From: DATKKX01 sp035542775
GTDB taxonomy: Bacteria > Planctomycetota > Phycisphaerae > UBA1845 > UTPLA1
Length of the DNA: 15,057 nt
Direction: 5' to 3'
Assembly: GCA_035542775.1 (NCBI GenBank)
Contig: DATKKX010000377.1
Coordinates: 1-15,057, forward strand
Shown here: piece after piece, positions 5,558-13,982 of the stretch
How the letters are laid out: every line of letters starts with the position of its first letter
How positions within the stretch are numbered: position 1 is the stretch's first letter
Made by a program: the position numbers and the translations under genes
The notes under the pieces: model-generated
What the model was told of the DNA's origin: nothing
The model's database searches: none
Seen by the model: only the letters and a program-made list of their open reading frames with translations

Positions 5558-8254
5558 ATGACACCTGATCGGCACGAACGCATCACGGATCTTTTCAGCG
5601 AGGCGGTAGAGCTGCCTCCGCGTGATCGTGCTGACTTCCTGAACAAAGCCTGCGGCGACGACGTGTCCTTGCGGGACGAGATCACGTCGCTCCTGGCGCA
5701 CGACCACGCCGGTTCGTCCGCGTTTGATTCACCCATCCTCGGTACAGGCTTCAACGTGACCCAGGCGGTAGCTGCCGACACCGCGCTGGAAACGGACCTG
5801 CCCGAAGAAATCGGCCCATATCGCGTGCTCGGATTGCTCGGCGCGGGCAGTATGGGTGTCGTTTACCGCGCACAACAGGTGACACCGCCCCGCGAGGTCG
5901 CTGTTAAAGTGATGCACCCTGGCCGGGCTTCACGGAGTCTGCGCCGACGCTTCCTGGCCGAGATGGAATCCCTGGCTCGTCTGCGGCACCCCGGCATTGC
6001 CCAGATCTATGACGCAGGCGAGGATCTGACCGTCACCGGCCCGCAGCCTTATATCGCGATGGAACTCGTCACCGGACAGCCGTTGCCCGTCTATGCCGCG
6101 GAGCGCCACCTCGGCTCCGCCGCGCGGATCGGGCTTCTGGCGAAGGTCTGCGACGCCGTACACCATGCTCACCAGCAAGGCGTAATCCACCGGGATTTGA
6201 AGCCCGCCAATATACTCGTGGAGAACGGCGATATAGGACCGCGACCCCGCATACTCGACTTCGGCGTCGCCCGTATCGTCGAACGCGGCATGGAGGTTGC
6301 CACCGCCGCCACCCAGGACGGCCAGATCGTCGGCACGCTCGCCTACATGAGCCCCGAGCAGATCGAAGGAAACCCGCACGCGATTGACACCCGCTGCGAT
6401 ATTTACGCCCTGGGCGCCATCGGCTACGAACTGCTGTGCGGCCGCCTGCCCATCGACGTATCCACCTCCTCGTTGCACGCCGGAATGCATGCGATTCTTG
6501 ACCAACGCCCGAAGCCGCTGGCAACGCACGGTCGTCAGTTCCGGGGAGACCTCAGTCGCATCTTTGCCAAGGCGCTGGCGAAGAATAAGGAGGATCGCTA
6601 CGACTCGGCGGCGGCCATGGCGGCCGACTTGCGCAATTATCTCGAACATCGACCGATCACGGCGCGGCCGCCCAGCGCGGTCTATGTGCTGACCAAGTTC
6701 GCCCGGCGTTATCGTCTGGTCGTTGCAGCGCTCGTTGTGGGCGTCACTCTTGCCGCTGTTGGCCTCATCCGCGCCCATCTGGCGCGACAAGCATTGCAGG
6801 CCCAGTACACCGAGTCGCGCGACGTGGCGAGTTTCCTGGTGCGCGAGTTCACCGACAAGCTCGACGAGATCGGCGGAACCAATGAGGTTCGTCGGGACAT
6901 GCTGTACAGGCTCCGCGCTCACATCGAGCGCCTCCTGGCACAGGACCCGGCGGATTTCAAGGTCCAGATCGCGTACGCGGATGTGCTCAAGGGCCTCTCG
7001 GACCTCGATCTTGCCGAGGGAAACCTGGACCGTGCTCTGGAGTTGCGCAAGCAGGTCCTCGAAATCAGGCGCCAGCTGGCCGCCCGCTTTCCTGCTGACC
7101 CTGACCGACAGGCGGACTTGTCAATCGCCCTCGTGCTGGTCGGCGATGTGCCTCACGACCGCGGAGATTCTCGCGGAGCCGCCGAGTTCTATCAGCAAGC
7201 CCTGGTCATCGATGAGACTCTTGTTCGACTCGACCCCGGTTCGCGCCATTTCTGCAGCAACCTGCTCTGGAGCTACATACGCTTGTCGCGACTTGCCTGT
7301 GACCTGGGCGATGCGGACCAGGTGAGACAGTGCGTCGAGCGAGGCCTGCAGACACAGGACACTATGCTGGCCCGAAATCCCGACGATACCGACGCCCTGC
7401 ACGCCCGCATCTGTCTGGACCAGCTGCTCTCGGACGTCGCCGTGAACGAGGGCCGGCTTTCCGTCGCGATCACACACATGACTGATGCCGTACCCACCGC
7501 TCGTCGGCTTCTCGCGCTGGCGCCGACCAACAGCGTCTACCAGCATGACTGCGCCGGCGTGCTGGTGAGCGCGGCCGAACTCCTGCTGAAGCAGAACGAC
7601 CGCGCTGCCGCGGAGGCTACGTTCCGCGAGGTTGCCGCTCTCTTGGAGCGCCTCGTCCGAGAAGCCCCGGACCAGCCGGAGACTCGCCGGATTCTCAGCG
7701 GTATCTACTCGCGCTGGAGCCGCCTGGCGCTCGCTCACGGCGACATCTCCTCCGCCGCCGCAAAGGCCGACCAGGCATGCGAGCTCGCCGAGCAGTTGGT
7801 CGCACAGCATCCCAACGACCCTCGTTATGCGCGGCGTCTGATGCAGGTGGATATGCACCGCGCCCGCGTTTCTCTCGCCCACAACGACACCGCCGACGCC
7901 CGCGTTCACTGTCAGCGAGCTGCGGACATGTGCAGATCGCTGGCGGAAAGCGCCGGCATCAAAGCCGCGGATGCCGCCTATTACGGACGCTGTCTGATCG
8001 GGTTGCCGGTTGCCGACCTGCAGGACGTGGATTCGGCCGCGGCCATTGCGGAACGAGCGCTGGCGGCGTCGGGCGATCAATCGCCCGAGGCCTGGGAGTT
8101 GCTTGCCCAGTGCCACCAGAAATGCGGCCGGCTGACTCTCGCCCGGCAGTGCTATGATCAGGCCCTCGCGCATCTCCCGATCGACGATCTTGCCAGGCGA
8201 GAACGCGTCCAAGGTGTCCGGGCGAGCCTGCCGCTCGAATCTCCCACCCAGTGA
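5558..8254 (+). CDS. Membrane-anchored Ser/Thr protein kinase with TPR repeats
   Basis: 898-residue Hanks-type kinase. The N-terminal helical segment (1-50, ending in EITSLLAHD) is typical of planctomycete kinases. The kinase domain, about 87-365, has all the key motifs: P-loop GAGSMG (95-100), catalytic Lys117 in VAVK, HRDLKPAN (211-218) with Asp213, DFG (234-236), GTLAYMSPEQ (259-268) and DIYALG (281-286), so it should be active. One membrane segment lies at about 385-404. The remaining ~490 residues are helical repeats with TPR-like spacing (for example AEFYQQALVIDETLVRLDPG) that should lie on the far side of the membrane and may bind a ligand or partner protein. ATG 5558 fits the family N-terminus, with AGGGA nine bases upstream; the in-frame GTG at 5435 is not supported. 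It lies 128 bases after the ECF sigma gene and probably shares its transcript, so phosphorylation of that sigma factor or a linked regulator is plausible but unproven. Confidence 0.95.
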   Translation: MTPDRHERITDLFSEAVELPPRDRADFLNKACGDDVSLRDEITSLLAHDHAGSSAFDSPILGTGFNVTQAVAADTALETDLPEEIGPYRVLGLLGAGSMGVVYRAQQVTPPREVAVKVMHPGRASRSLRRRFLAEMESLARLRHPGIAQIYDAGEDLTVTGPQPYIAMELVTGQPLPVYAAERHLGSAARIGLLAKVCDAVHHAHQQGVIHRDLKPANILVENGDIGPRPRILDFGVARIVERGMEVATAATQDGQIVGTLAYMSPEQIEGNPHAIDTRCDIYALGAIGYELLCGRLPIDVSTSSLHAGMHAILDQRPKPLATHGRQFRGDLSRIFAKALAKNKEDRYDSAAAMAADLRNYLEHRPITARPPSAVYVLTKFARRYRLVVAALVVGVTLAAVGLIRAHLARQALQAQYTESRDVASFLVREFTDKLDEIGGTNEVRRDMLYRLRAHIERLLAQDPADFKVQIAYADVLKGLSDLDLAEGNLDRALELRKQVLEIRRQLAARFPADPDRQADLSIALVLVGDVPHDRGDSRGAAEFYQQALVIDETLVRLDPGSRHFCSNLLWSYIRLSRLACDLGDADQVRQCVERGLQTQDTMLARNPDDTDALHARICLDQLLSDVAVNEGRLSVAITHMTDAVPTARRLLALAPTNSVYQHDCAGVLVSAAELLLKQNDRAAAEATFREVAALLERLVREAPDQPETRRILSGIYSRWSRLALAHGDISSAAAKADQACELAEQLVAQHPNDPRYARRLMQVDMHRARVSLAHNDTADARVHCQRAADMCRSLAESAGIKAADAAYYGRCLIGLPVADLQDVDSAAAIAERALAASGDQSPEAWELLAQCHQKCGRLTLARQCYDQALAHLPIDDLARRERVQGVRASLPLESPTQ

Positions 8255-8311
8255 GCCCCCCTCGTCGCTTCAGGCACCGCCGCCGCGCGGGCCCTGCCCC
8301 ATGAGCGTCGC

Positions 8312-9136
8312 TCACTCCCCGCTGCCGCCGTTTCGCAGTGACTCCAGCAACGCGGCGTGCATCCGTGGTGTGCCCGCCAGGATCGGAATGTCCTGGCCGC
8401 GATAGGCCGGCAGGTCTATCGGCCAGAGCGGCTGGCCGGTCGGGCTGGTGATGACGCCGCCCGCTTCTTGAATCAGCAGAGCCCCGGCGGCCACATCCCA
8501 GACCTTGCACTCGACGGCATACGCGGCATCGACACAGCCCGCCGCGACCCAGATCAGATGCAGGCATAATGAACCCGCGTTGCGATAGAGAGATTGTCTC
8601 ATCCAAGCGCGAACGGCCGGAGCGATCAATCGGCGGCGGATCGAGCTGAGGGCCAGGATCGTGTTGTAGTCGATCGGCCGATCGACTACCGTCAAACGCT
8701 GATCCTCGCGAAAGGCCCCGCCGCCCCGGGATGCGGAGAACACCTGACCGCTGGTCGCGTCGTAGATGGCCCCGGCCAGCGGGCAACCCATGTGGAGTAC
8801 GGCGACTGAAGTCGAGTACACATTGGACCCACGGCCGAAGTTCCGCGTCCCATCAATCGGATCGACCACCCAGCAATACTCGGATACCGCGACGGGGGCA
8901 TGGCGTTCCGGGCGGGCCACCTGCTCCTCGACCACAATCCCATGCAACGGATATCGCGAAGCGAGAGCGGCGAGAATGGCCTCCTGAACGGCGTGGTCGG
9001 CCTGCGTCACCGGCGTGTCGTCAGCCTTGCGCGCCATGCTCACCTTGCCGAAGAGCTCTTGGGCCGTCCGCCCGCCTAGCCGGGCAAGATCGCAGGCGGC
9101 GGCGCGCAGCTCGGCTGGATTGATTTCACTGGCCAT
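8312..9136 (-). CDS. Inositol monophosphatase-family phosphatase
   Basis: 274-residue Mg2+-dependent sugar-phosphate or nucleotide phosphatase of the IMPase/FBPase/CysQ superfamily. The metal-site motifs are present in order: Glu70-Glu71 in VVEEQ, DPIDGTRNFG (92-101) with Asp92 and Asp95, and VWDVAAG (212-218) with Asp214. KADDTPVTQAD (37-47) corresponds to the conserved D-x-VT-x-AD segment. Length is normal. The substrate cannot be fixed from these motifs: myo-inositol-1-phosphate, histidinol-phosphate and 3'-phosphoadenosine 5'-phosphate are all known for relatives. ATG 9136 is chosen from the family length; the frame is open upstream to 9307, but those residues are Arg-rich, unlike the family, and overlap the next gene. 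The ribosome-binding site is weak. It lies 73 bases downstream of the diguanylate cyclase gene on the same strand and is convergent with the kinase gene. Confidence 0.88.
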   Translation of the reverse strand: MASEINPAELRAAACDLARLGGRTAQELFGKVSMARKADDTPVTQADHAVQEAILAALASRYPLHGIVVEEQVARPERHAPVAVSEYCWVVDPIDGTRNFGRGSNVYSTSVAVLHMGCPLAGAIYDATSGQVFSASRGGGAFREDQRLTVVDRPIDYNTILALSSIRRRLIAPAVRAWMRQSLYRNAGSLCLHLIWVAAGCVDAAYAVECKVWDVAAGALLIQEAGGVITSPTGQPLWPIDLPAYRGQDIPILAGTPRMHAALLESLRNGGSGE

Positions 9137-9209
9137 AGGGCAATCTTCGCCAGGGGGGCGGCCCGACGCAAGCAACCACATGAACCATGCCCGGGCAGGG
9201 TGCAGCCCG

Positions 9210-10679
9210 TCACAGAGCGGGCCATGACTCCTCGACGCCCGCCGCTGAAGACGAAACGACCGTGATTCGGTTCTTTCCGCCGGCCTTGGCAAGGTACAAC
9301 GCCTCATCGGCCAGCTTGACTAGGTCCATGGCGCTGACGGGATGATGCTCCCCGCGGCTGGCCAGGCCGATGCTGAGCGAGGAGACAATGGCTTCGGGCA
9401 GGTCGTTCATGAGCTCGGACTGGAACCTGGTAAGCAGGCGCTCCGCGAAGGCACGGGCATCGCCGAGCGACGTCTGCGGCAGCATGACCACGAATTCGTC
9501 GCCGCCATAGCGAACGGCGATGTCCGAGTCGCGGATGGTCTCGCGGATCACGTGGGCGGTCAGTTGCAGCAGGCGGTCGCCGGTCTGATGGCCGAGTGAA
9601 TCATTGACCCGCTTGAAGTTGTCCAGGTCCAGCATCATGCAGGTCAGGTCGGTATCGTAGCGCGTGGCTTCGGCGAAGAGCTGCGTGAGCAGATTGCCGA
9701 AATGCCTGCGGTTATACAGGCCGGTTAGTGAGTCGCGGGCGGCCATCTCCGCCAACAGTCCGTTGGCCCTTTCAAGCTCCGTGGTCCGCTGCAGGACACG
9801 ATGCTCCAACTCGGCGTTGAGCTTGAGAAGCTGATTCTGGGAACTGGCCAGCTCATCCGCCATGGAGTTGAAGGAGCGGGTCAGCTCGCCGATCTCGTCC
9901 CGGCGGCTGGATTCGACGCGCGTGTCCAGGTCTCCGCGCGCAAACATCCGGGCCGCATCAGAGAGGGAATTGATCGGCCCGACGATGTAGCGAACGACCT
10001 CGTACCCCACCGGGACCATCAGGAGGGCGATCCCCACCGCCAAACCGATGACATTGCGCACCACCTCTGACAGCCGTGCTTCCGCCGAGCTGAGACTGAT
10101 ACCCAGACGAACGTAGCCGATCGTGGGAGGCGGCGCCCCGGGCACGGGGAGAGAGGGGGATCCGGATGCAGTCACCGGATAGACAATGTCGATCCGTGGT
10201 CCGAGTTCTCCGCTGACGCTCAATTGCGGCTTGTTGATCGGCTCGACCGAGACCTGATTGGCGCCGTCGATCAGAAACTGGGTGATGTTCCCGGCTCCCC
10301 GCTGGTAGCCGGCAAGCAAATGCCCCACCACATCGGTGAACATCACATAAGCGACATCGCCCCGCGGGGCGGTCGCCTGGGCGATATTCAGAAGACCCTT
10401 TTTATCGTGCCGTTCGACTTCGTCCGCCACTGCCGAAGCAAGCGACATGGCCAGCTCTTGGGCGTGCTGTTTGGCCTCCGACAGCGTCAGGCGGGAGGAG
10501 ATGCGCAGATAGGTGGCCCCGGTCAGACCGGTGGCGGCCAGCACCACACAGGTCAGCAGCAGCGTGGTCCGGAATTGCAGCCCGAAAAGGACCTGATAGG
10601 CCTGCCGGAATAACGACCGCAAGCGTGATCCCCCGATATTGAACGCCGATCCCTCGCGCCCCGACCCGTGGGGGCGCAT
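9210..10679 (-). CDS. Membrane diguanylate cyclase with HAMP and GGDEF domains
   Basis: 489-residue inner-membrane sensor predicted to make cyclic di-GMP from two GTP. Order: TM1 about 38-57; extracytoplasmic sensor region 58-205, of no family I recognise and with a Pro-rich patch SPSLPVPGAPPP; TM2 about 207-229; HAMP about 230-283 (PINSLSDAARMFARGDLDTR); coiled coil 275-312; GGDEF domain about 313-475. The active-site signature is intact (YGGDEF, 391-396), as are DSLTGLYNRR (316-325) and MMLDLDNFKRVND (348-360). An RxxD inhibitory site (Arg383-Asp386) sits five residues before it, so product inhibition is expected. No EAL or HD-GYP domain is present. ATG 10679 has little Shine-Dalgarno sequence; a TTG at 10622 preceded by GGGGGA is an alternative start. 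An IMPase-family gene follows 73 bases downstream, possibly co-transcribed. Confidence 0.94.
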   Translation of the reverse strand: MRPHGSGREGSAFNIGGSRLRSLFRQAYQVLFGLQFRTTLLLTCVVLAATGLTGATYLRISSRLTLSEAKQHAQELAMSLASAVADEVERHDKKGLLNIAQATAPRGDVAYVMFTDVVGHLLAGYQRGAGNITQFLIDGANQVSVEPINKPQLSVSGELGPRIDIVYPVTASGSPSLPVPGAPPPTIGYVRLGISLSSAEARLSEVVRNVIGLAVGIALLMVPVGYEVVRYIVGPINSLSDAARMFARGDLDTRVESSRRDEIGELTRSFNSMADELASSQNQLLKLNAELEHRVLQRTTELERANGLLAEMAARDSLTGLYNRRHFGNLLTQLFAEATRYDTDLTCMMLDLDNFKRVNDSLGHQTGDRLLQLTAHVIRETIRDSDIAVRYGGDEFVVMLPQTSLGDARAFAERLLTRFQSELMNDLPEAIVSSLSIGLASRGEHHPVSAMDLVKLADEALYLAKAGGKNRITVVSSSAAGVEESWPAL

Positions 10680-11171
10680 AGCGGGAGCCGGTACTTACAA
10701 TATCCAATATCGAGTCCGCCGGTGGCCAACTTGATCACCGAAGATACCCATGGGCACCCCACCATCGTGGTAATCGGACCTTGGCGCTTTGGCGCCAGGT
10801 TGGGGACATAACCGCCGCCAGAGCTCTGCGCCGGCCGGCATGGCGTCTGTCGCGCCCATGGCCTCGCGGGCATGCCGGGCAGCCCAAGGATTCCCGCGGG
10901 TGCCGGCACAGCAGGCGGCGAGGGGCGCCGGAACGAAAATCGCCCTTCGCCGCACAGTCTGCCGCTTTGGTCAGGACCCGGTAATCCTTCCGCCCGTAGC
11001 AGCTGCTTGAAAAAGAGCAGAGGTCACTATAACCTCTCTTCGCCGGCCCTCTCTGCGGAAACGGCGGAGCCGGGCGGTCGACGGCAACGGATCGAGCGTG
11101 AAGACCCGCCGGCGGTGCGGTGCATCGAAAACGTCGAATCTTCAGGCCCACCGCAGCCGCGCCGACATCGT
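10680..11171. other. Long intergenic region without a convincing gene
   Basis: About 490 bases between the diguanylate cyclase start and tRNA-His. Open frames exist on both strands but their translations are Arg/Pro/Ala-rich with no motif, signal peptide or good ribosome-binding site. Visible structure: tandem GATATTG on the minus strand (about 10700-10713) upstream of the cyclase; an 8-bp hairpin with a TTTG loop at 10780-10799 without a T-run; and the promoter-like element near 11007-11033. I looked for SRP RNA, RNase P RNA and 6S RNA hallmarks by eye and saw none. Confidence 0.5.
11007..11033 (+). promoter_or_regulatory. Possible promoter upstream of tRNA-His
   Basis: TTGAAA (11007-11012) and TATAAC (11028-11033) each match the sigma-70 consensus at five of six positions, but the spacer is short at 15 bases. 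The -10 falls within an inverted repeat, AGAGGT (11019-11024) and ACCTCT (11032-11037). Transcription would begin about 130 bases before the tRNA, so the primary transcript would need 5' processing. Confidence 0.4.
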
Positions 11172-11246
11172 GGTGAGTGTAGCTCAATTGGTCAGAGCAC
11201 TAGGTTGTGGTCCTAGGGGTTGCGGGTTCGAGTCCCGTCACTCACC
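11172..11246 (+). tRNA. tRNA-His (anticodon GTG)
   Basis: Full cloverleaf: acceptor GTGAGTG (11173-11179) pairs with CACTCAC (11239-11245); D stem GCTC/GAGC; anticodon stem CTAGG/CCTAG around TTGTGGT with anticodon GTG; T stem GCGGG/CCCGT around TTCGAGT. The extra G at 11172 faces C at 11246, the genome-encoded G-1:C73 pair that marks tRNA-His for histidyl-tRNA synthetase. The 3' CCA is not encoded (CCTTC follows), so it must be added by CCA-adding enzyme. The tRNA faces the convergent esterase gene 57 bases on, and no integrated element is visible at its 3' end. Confidence 0.97.
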
Positions 11247-11303
11247 CTTCAAACACCTTCGGCGCTGCCTCCATCGCGATCTTGCACATGCATCGGTGCG
11301 ACG

Positions 11304-13844
11304 CTATCCGCCCTCTTCTGAGGTTTCTGCTTGCTCCTGATCCTCGGCCCACGCGAAATCCCCTCCTTCCACGCTCCAGTCATTCCCGAAGAAGCCTGCA
11401 CCCCGCAGGCCTTTACTGGCGCCGGTCAGCATCTCCGGGCCCAGAACCGTGCAGTCGGGATAACCGACACCGGAAAGGAAGTACGGTAACCGCTCCGTAA
11501 GGCGCATGCCGGCCGGCCCCGAGCCCGAGATCACGCCGACGCAAGCCTCGTCGCTGTCGGGAATCGGCCTGACGAACAGGCAGGCCAGGTCTTCGCCGGT
11601 CAGCTTCTTGCGATCCACGGTCACCTCGCCGCGCCGCACCTGCACGGGACTGGCCGCCAGCAGCGATTTCCACGCCGCATTAGTATCGGCGTTGCCGTAG
11701 AGAATCACATTGCGGTCGCCTGATCGCGAGCGGTCAAAATCAACATCGGCCAGCACTTCGACGGAAGCATTACCGCGGCACCAGAACACCTCGGCGTCGT
11801 ACCGCGACTTGGCAAAAGCCCAGGCGTTCTCCTCCGGTCTGCCCTTCGTGCCGTAGACAAACATCACGCCGTTCCGAAAGGCATCCTTGAACAACCCGCA
11901 GCGATGAGGCCGCTTCACGGTCGTGGGCGGTGGCCCTTGGACTGCCCAGGTGCCGCCATCTCGGCCTAACCAGAGTCGCTCGCCGGCCGGCCACGGAATG
12001 CCTTCGATCTTCTTTTCCCCATCAAGCTCAACCGAGACTCGGGCCTCGCCCTTGGCGGGCTTGAACGCACCGAGGTCCAGGGCAAGACGCGCGACGTTCC
12101 TGGTCTCCCCGGCCACGGCGCCGGTCGCTGGGTCGAAGCGCAGGTCGATCGTGCTCGTCTTGAGAAAACGAATCTGCGACTCGATGGACGCCCAGTCACA
12201 GCGGGCAGATACGCCCGGGCTTGCCGTGGCAAACGCCACGTGGAGCACATCCTTCGCCGCCACCCTGGTGTGCTGCCTCAGGAACTCGAACAGCGGCGGC
12301 CAGTCCACGCACTCGTTGCCCCACCAATGGCCCGCCCCGGGCCGCTCGTAATAGGCAAAATCGCTATGGAACCTCGCCAAATGCTTCACCATCGTCCGCG
12401 CCTGCTCGACGGGCACATTGTCGTCCTTCTCGCCATGCAGGATGTACACGCCATAGCGGTTGTAGTTCCGAATGAGCTTCAGCGTGTCGCTGGGAGCGCT
12501 GGCCCGTCCGACCATTCGCTCGACCGGCGTGCCATCACCCAACCGGCCGGCGCCGGTGTATGACCAGAAGCTGATCCAGCCCGCGCTGGGAGCAATCGCC
12601 GCAAACCGGTCAGGAAAGGTGGCCCCGACTTGCCAGACGCCGTGCCCGCCCATCGAATGGCCCGTGAGGTAGGTCCGCTGTGGGTCGGTCTGCAACTGCT
12701 TCGCGGCGAGATCCAGTACCTCCATCGCATCCAGGCGGCCCCACTCTTCCCAGTCGAAGCCGAACGGCCGGCGGTTGGTGGGCGCCACGATGTGGCCCCA
12801 GCTCTTCGCCGCATAGGCGTCGGCTTGGCCAATGGCCTCGACACCGGCGCCGTGAAGCGTAAGAAACATCGCCGGGGCACCCGCGCTTTTCTCGCCCGTT
12901 TGTGCGGGATTCAAGGCGTAATACTGGACGCTGCCGTCGATGCTGCTGCGAAAGGTCAGCTTCCGTGTCTGCTCCGGCTTCCGCAGACGGACGGGAACGG
13001 TAGCTCTGTCGAGGACCTTGCCCTCGTCGCCGTTGCCTTCCACGCGAACCAGTTCCAGGTTCAATGACAGCGGTCCTGGTTCCGCCGCCTCGGCCGGCGC
13101 AGGAATCTCGAAGGCGATCTTCCGCATGCTAACCGACAGCAACTCCGGCAAACGCGTAACGACCGTGTCCTCCGGCTTGAACCACGCTCGCACCGCTAGC
13201 CCGGTCGTTGGCTGCCGAGTCGCGTTCATGACGATGACCGCGCCGAGCTTCTTCTCTCGCTCGCCGGCGACAAAATCCGGCAGCGTGCAGTCTTGCGTGT
13301 TGAATACCGCCCCCGCGGAGGGTGGAGTCAGCTTGGCGCGGAACCCCCCGCGGCCGCAAGAAAACAGAAGCTCGTTTTGCCCCTGATGAAGCAGGACCGG
13401 CAGGACGACGTAACCCCCTTCGTACGGGTCGCCCGTTCGAGGCTCGCCGTTCACGTAAGCCATGCTGTGGCCGGAAGCATCGAGAAGCATCACTCGCTCG
13501 GTGCTCGACGCGATGCTGGCGGAGGCGTAGCCGCCGCCCGCCCCCTGCGGGCGAATCCACCCATCCTCGCCGGCCTTGGCCGTTTCCCATGTCCGCAAGG
13601 TACCATCGGGAAGCGCGACGGTGTCGCCTTCTTTCGGCGTCATCCATGTCCCCGCGACGATCCTGGCCTCGATTGCATCGACGTGGACGGCGGAGCGCCC
13701 ATAACGCCCCACCGGCTTGATGACCAGGCACTCGCTCACCGCAATCTCGTCCGACGGCCGGGTCGTCGGCTGATCCGCCCAGCATACGCTGGCGGCAACG
13801 CAGACGATCGCCGCCCCAAAACCCCGAATCACTCCCCACCTCAT
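11304..13844 (-). CDS. Large exported alpha/beta hydrolase (esterase / S9-like peptidase)
   Basis: 846-residue secreted serine hydrolase. The signal peptide covers about 1-23 (MRWGVIRGFGAAIVCVAASV then CWA), so it acts outside the cytoplasm. Residues 24-295 contain beta-rich segments of no family I recognise. The hydrolase domain, about 296-530, has MFLTLHGAG (326-334, oxyanion region), the nucleophile elbow TGHSMGGHG (394-402) with Ser397, acid candidates Asp474/Asp475 in HGEKDDNVPVEQ, and His506 in GAGHWWG. This resembles the prolyl-oligopeptidase/feruloyl-esterase type fold in secreted planctomycete enzymes that act on plant or algal polymers. Residues 530-846 form a further unassigned region. 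ATG 13844 is preferred because it starts the signal peptide and has GAGGGGAGAG upstream; ATG 13880 (preceded by GGGGTG) would add 12 polar, partly acidic residues in front of it. Substrate unknown. Confidence 0.88.
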   Translation of the reverse strand: MRWGVIRGFGAAIVCVAASVCWADQPTTRPSDEIAVSECLVIKPVGRYGRSAVHVDAIEARIVAGTWMTPKEGDTVALPDGTLRTWETAKAGEDGWIRPQGAGGGYASASIASSTERVMLLDASGHSMAYVNGEPRTGDPYEGGYVVLPVLLHQGQNELLFSCGRGGFRAKLTPPSAGAVFNTQDCTLPDFVAGEREKKLGAVIVMNATRQPTTGLAVRAWFKPEDTVVTRLPELLSVSMRKIAFEIPAPAEAAEPGPLSLNLELVRVEGNGDEGKVLDRATVPVRLRKPEQTRKLTFRSSIDGSVQYYALNPAQTGEKSAGAPAMFLTLHGAGVEAIGQADAYAAKSWGHIVAPTNRRPFGFDWEEWGRLDAMEVLDLAAKQLQTDPQRTYLTGHSMGGHGVWQVGATFPDRFAAIAPSAGWISFWSYTGAGRLGDGTPVERMVGRASAPSDTLKLIRNYNRYGVYILHGEKDDNVPVEQARTMVKHLARFHSDFAYYERPGAGHWWGNECVDWPPLFEFLRQHTRVAAKDVLHVAFATASPGVSARCDWASIESQIRFLKTSTIDLRFDPATGAVAGETRNVARLALDLGAFKPAKGEARVSVELDGEKKIEGIPWPAGERLWLGRDGGTWAVQGPPPTTVKRPHRCGLFKDAFRNGVMFVYGTKGRPEENAWAFAKSRYDAEVFWCRGNASVEVLADVDFDRSRSGDRNVILYGNADTNAAWKSLLAASPVQVRRGEVTVDRKKLTGEDLACLFVRPIPDSDEACVGVISGSGPAGMRLTERLPYFLSGVGYPDCTVLGPEMLTGASKGLRGAGFFGNDWSVEGGDFAWAEDQEQAETSEEGG

Positions 13845-13982
13845 ATCCGAGCTCTCCCCTCGCAGCGTCTGATCTTTCATAACAGCACCCCATCCGGGTT
13901 TTCGCGCGTCGCCTTTGAGCAGTTCATGCTATCCGGATGGCGGCAGCGCGTCAGCCCCGGATCGCCGTTACAATCAGGCTCT

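Noticed and set aside
5930..6922. 330-residue minus-strand frame opposite the kinase domain
   Set aside because: It overlaps the fully motif-supported kinase domain and shows no motif of its own.
7121..8212. 363-residue minus-strand frame opposite the kinase TPR region
   Set aside because: It is a shadow of the plus-strand gene; GC-rich coding DNA often leaves the opposite frame open, and no family motif is seen.
8302..8314. Palindrome TGAGCG-T-CGCTCA between convergent genes as a terminator
   Set aside because: The one-base loop cannot form a hairpin of that size, and no T-run flanks it.
10698..10715. Tandem GATATTG as a regulator site for the diguanylate cyclase
   Set aside because: Only two short copies are present and no proper -35/-10 pair is seen next to them; chance is likely.
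10780..10799. 8-bp hairpin as a terminator
   Set aside because: No T-run follows on either strand and no gene ends nearby.
11172..11303. tRNA-His as an attachment site of an integrated element
   Set aside because: No integrase gene or repeat of the tRNA 3' end was seen, and a chromosomal-type esterase gene follows at once.
13293..13982. Upstream extension of the pseudouridine synthase frame by 230 residues
   Set aside because: It lies antisense to the esterase gene, is Arg/Pro-rich, and the RluA-family homology begins only at ATG 13983.
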